Below, piece after piece: positions 61,965 to 64,000 of a stretch of DNA of 64,000 nucleotides. The notes under the pieces were generated by a model. That model was given only the letters and a program-made list of their open reading frames with translations, was not told where the DNA came from and ran no database searches. The stretch lies in the NCBI GenBank assembly GCA_023397655.1, contig JAEWTW010000032.1:62001-126000 (forward strand), read 5' to 3'. How positions within the stretch are numbered: the stretch's first letter is position 1; each line of letters begins with the position of its first letter. The DNA is from Bacillota bacterium. GTDB lineage: Bacteria; Bacillota; Clostridia; Christensenellales; SZUA-584. The position numbers and the translations under genes were made by a program.

Positions 61965-62726
61965 TTTTATTTTTTCAATCCTGCAAGCCAGAGTGTCCAG
62001 TGTATCCCTTGCGGTCAGGTCATATCGGATGGGAACGACGGACGCATAGCCGCGCCTCATCAGGCTGACATCCGTTTCCTCTTCCGTGTTATCCTCCAGC
62101 AGCGTTCCCGCCATCCAGATATACTTATGCCCGCGCGGGTCGCTGCGCACGTCCATCTTGTCATCATAGACGGTTTTGCCCTGACTCGCCGCACGAATAC
62201 CTTTGATCTCCTCCAGCGGCAGGTCGGGAACGTTCAGGTTGTGCAGCACGCTTTCCTCACCAAAGGGAATGCCGCTGTCGATCACGCGCGCCGCCACTTC
62301 CGCCGCGGCATCCAGATTTTCAGGATAATAGGAACCGATCGATACAGCCAGCGCATGGCAGCCCATAATGACCGCGTCCAGTGCCGCCGCCACGGTGCCC
62401 GAGTATATGATATCTGAGCCCATGTTGTGCCCGTGATTGATGCCTGATACCACCAGATCGACGTTTCCTTCCATCACATGGTTGATGCCGACCTTGGTAC
62501 AGTCCACGGGAAGACCGTCTACCACAAAGCAGCGTATGCCATCAAGACCTGCCGGCTCCGTTTTGATCACGCGCAGCGGCCTGTAAAGCGTGATCGAATG
62601 GGAGGTGGCGCTCTTCTCGGAATCGGGCGCCACCACCGTTACATCATGTTCCTGTGCCAACCGCGAGGCCAGCGCCCGTATCCCCTTCGCATGTATGCCG
62701 TCGTCATTCACTACCAATATACGCAT
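61953..62726 (-). CDS. surE: 5'/3'-nucleotidase SurE
   Basis: A 257-residue nucleoside monophosphate phosphatase. The metal-binding motif ILVVNDDGIHAKGIRAL is at the N-terminus, followed by VVAPDSEKSATSHSITL and VVSGINHGHNMGSDIIYSGTVAAA, both SurE signatures. It has its own promoter, and its ribosome binding site AGGAGG lies within one arm of a perfect inverted repeat. Confidence 0.95.
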   Translation of the reverse strand: MRILVVNDDGIHAKGIRALASRLAQEHDVTVVAPDSEKSATSHSITLYRPLRVIKTEPAGLDGIRCFVVDGLPVDCTKVGINHVMEGNVDLVVSGINHGHNMGSDIIYSGTVAAALDAVIMGCHALAVSIGSYYPENLDAAAEVAARVIDSGIPFGEESVLHNLNVPDLPLEEIKGIRAASQGKTVYDDKMDVRSDPRGHKYIWMAGTLLEDNTEEETDVSLMRRGYASVVPIRYDLTARDTLDTLACRIEKIKLHL

Positions 62727-62731
62727 ATTAT

Positions 62732-62762
62732 CCTCCTGTACCGTATGTTATTGTACAGGAGG
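62732..62762 (-). promoter_or_regulatory. 10-bp inverted repeat enclosing the surE ribosome binding site
   Basis: CCTCCTGTAC and GTACAGGAGG are perfect complements around an 11-base loop. The upstream arm overlaps the surE -10; the downstream arm contains the AGGAGG site. Transcripts started at the surE promoter would lack the upstream arm, while read-through from dacF would include both and hide the site. Confidence 0.7.
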
Positions 62763-62779
62763 CTTCCCCGGCCTGTCAA
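62750..62779 (-). promoter_or_regulatory. surE promoter
   Basis: TTGACA and TACAAT with an 18-base spacer on the minus strand, just after the dacF stop codon. Confidence 0.7.
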
Positions 62780-62786
62780 CGCCGCG

Positions 62787-63926
62787 TCAGGAGAACAGCC
62801 ACCATTTAATGATACGCCCCAGCGCATTGGCGAAGTCCAGCACCTCCACGTTATCCTTAGCTATCGCATCCACACGGCCTATCTCCTCGCCATCCAGCAT
62901 TATGCGCAGGTATCCCACCTTCTGCCCTGCTTCGATAGGCGCGCTCACGTTTTCCAGCAGCACCAGTTCCTTTTCCAATGATCCCTCTTTGCCCTTCTCG
63001 ATCAGTGCCGAAAAGTCGTCCGCTGCGTATACGTTGATAAACGGAGAGGAACCGCCCGCCACCGCCAGATTCTTCGCCAGCTGCTGCCCCTCACGAACAA
63101 TGTTTTTGGCTGTGAAACCCGCAAAGGCAAAGTCGAATGCGGCCTTGGCATCATCAAAACGTGTGCTGGAATTAGCGGAGCCCAGCGACACGAATATGAA
63201 CCGGCCGCCGCTGCGCTTGACGGATGCCGCCAGACAGTATCCGGCAGTCGGCGTGGAGCCGGTCGCATAGCCGTCCGTACCTTCATAAAAACGTATAAGG
63301 CGGTTCTGGTTCACCATTTCCGTCTCACGCCCATCCGGATGCACGTAGTTCTCCATATAGATGCCGCTCCATGTATAGAACAGGTCGTACTTGGCCAGTT
63401 CCTGACAGACTGTTGCCACATCGCGCGCGGTCATTGTTTTGTCAGATCCGAGACCCGTTGCGTTGGCGAACCGTCCTTTGAGTCCCAATACTTCCGCTTC
63501 TTTGTTCATCATGTCCACGAAAGCGTCTTCACTGCCTGCCACCTTTTCGGCCAGCGCCACCGTCGCGTCATTCGCGCTGCACACCACCATGGCTTTGAGC
63601 AGGTTTTCCACCGGGTGAGATGTGTTGGCATCCAAAAACACCTGCGTGCCGCCCATCGACGCAGCGTGGTCGCTGACGGTCACCGGTTCCGTCATTGATA
63701 TGCGGCCTGCCTTTACTGCGTCAAATATCAGCAGCATCGACATCGTTTTGACAACGCCCGCACACTCCATCGGCTCGTCCGCATTGTTCTCCGACAGCAC
63801 GTTGCCCGAGCCCGCGTCCACGAGTATCCATGCCTTCGCCTGAAATTCTGGGCCCTCCGCATTCACGGTCAGCAGCGGTGCACAAAGCGTGATGACTGCC
63901 AGCATCACGATCAATATCTTTTTCAT
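62787..63926 (-). CDS. DacF-family (D-Ala-D-Ala carboxypeptidase-like) protein, probably catalytically dead
   Basis: A 379-residue secreted protein with signal peptide MKKILIVMLAVITLCAPLLT, a serine-peptidase S11 domain and a PBP5-type C-terminal beta domain ending in a short hydrophobic tail. The family needs SxxK, SxN and KTG. Here the first reads AGVVK (Gly57 for the nucleophile Ser, Lys60 kept), SAN (117-119) is intact, and KTG reads ATG (Ala221). The reading frame is otherwise complete and conserved, so it looks like a retained pseudoenzyme, perhaps a peptidoglycan-binding or regulatory protein. ATG at 63926 after GAGGAAGG. Confidence 0.88.
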   Translation of the reverse strand: MKKILIVMLAVITLCAPLLTVNAEGPEFQAKAWILVDAGSGNVLSENNADEPMECAGVVKTMSMLLIFDAVKAGRISMTEPVTVSDHAASMGGTQVFLDANTSHPVENLLKAMVVCSANDATVALAEKVAGSEDAFVDMMNKEAEVLGLKGRFANATGLGSDKTMTARDVATVCQELAKYDLFYTWSGIYMENYVHPDGRETEMVNQNRLIRFYEGTDGYATGSTPTAGYCLAASVKRSGGRFIFVSLGSANSSTRFDDAKAAFDFAFAGFTAKNIVREGQQLAKNLAVAGGSSPFINVYAADDFSALIEKGKEGSLEKELVLLENVSAPIEAGQKVGYLRIMLDGEEIGRVDAIAKDNVEVLDFANALGRIIKWWLFS

Positions 63927-64000
63927 GTTCCCTTCCTCTTGCAACTCTTTTTTGTTAGTTTCTCCCGAAGAAATGAGTATATTCGAGCGAAGAGAATCTA

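Overview
The window reads as chromosomal DNA from an anaerobic, endospore-forming member of the Clostridia (Bacillota). GC content is moderate, intergenic regions are AT-rich, and ribosome binding sites are strong GGAGG types. Sporulation genes (spoIIP, gpr), a B12-dependent class II ribonucleotide reductase, an electron-bifurcating-type [FeFe]-hydrogenase (hydABC order), a flavodiiron protein and PyrR-type control of pyrimidine genes all support this. I cannot place it below class. I see no phage, insertion sequence, CRISPR array, rRNA or tRNA. Codon use looks even throughout, so this is mostly core genome. No gene-free stretch exceeds about 300 bases.

Layout. 1-6.9 kb (minus): partial lgt, an orphan zf-HC2 anti-sigma-like membrane protein, nrdJ behind tandem NrdR-type boxes, murI, and the spoIIP/gpr pair. 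6.9-19 kb (minus): a complete de novo UMP cluster transcribed pyrR-uraA-pyrB-pyrC-pyrF-carA-carB-pyrK-pyrD-pyrE, led by a textbook PyrR attenuator. The carA-pyrF gap holds two palindromic repeats. 19-21.6 kb (minus): an aminotransferase and a DRE-TIM synthase that may be Re-citrate synthase. 21.8-24 kb: small glutaredoxin-like gene, degV, a DUF6273-type orphan.

24-33.3 kb (plus): the accessory-looking heart of the window. A SPOR-domain membrane protein precedes a regulatory cassette (DRTGG, RsbW-like ATPase, HsfB-type hydrogenase-like Fe-S protein, second DRTGG, PHP phosphoesterase). A strong promoter with a Rex-like operator follows, then hydC, a GHKL ATPase, a 2Fe-2S protein, hydB and hydA. 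The cassette probably senses redox or H2 state and adjusts the hydrogenase, but this is inference.

33.3-43 kb: ybaK-type deacylase, flavodiiron protein, thiI with nifS, a large zinc-ribbon membrane protein, and tig-clpP-clpX. 43-48.7 kb: argG-argH, a membrane protein, a lipoprotein, DUF3795 protein and proA. 48.8-55.7 kb: rqcH/fbpA, then (minus) ruvC-ruvA-ruvB-queA-tgt-yajC, the usual Firmicutes order. 55.9-64 kb: a phosphohexomutase, a metallophosphoesterase, infC-rpmI-rplT under an L20-type leader with a non-canonical AUU start, baiN-like, rpiR, surE, and a DacF-family protein that has lost two of its three catalytic motifs.

Most promoters listed are matches to the housekeeping consensus (about 17-bp spacing) read by eye; operators and leaders come from visible symmetry and known consensus. 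Many gene starts were moved from the longest open frame to the codon with the best ribosome binding site.
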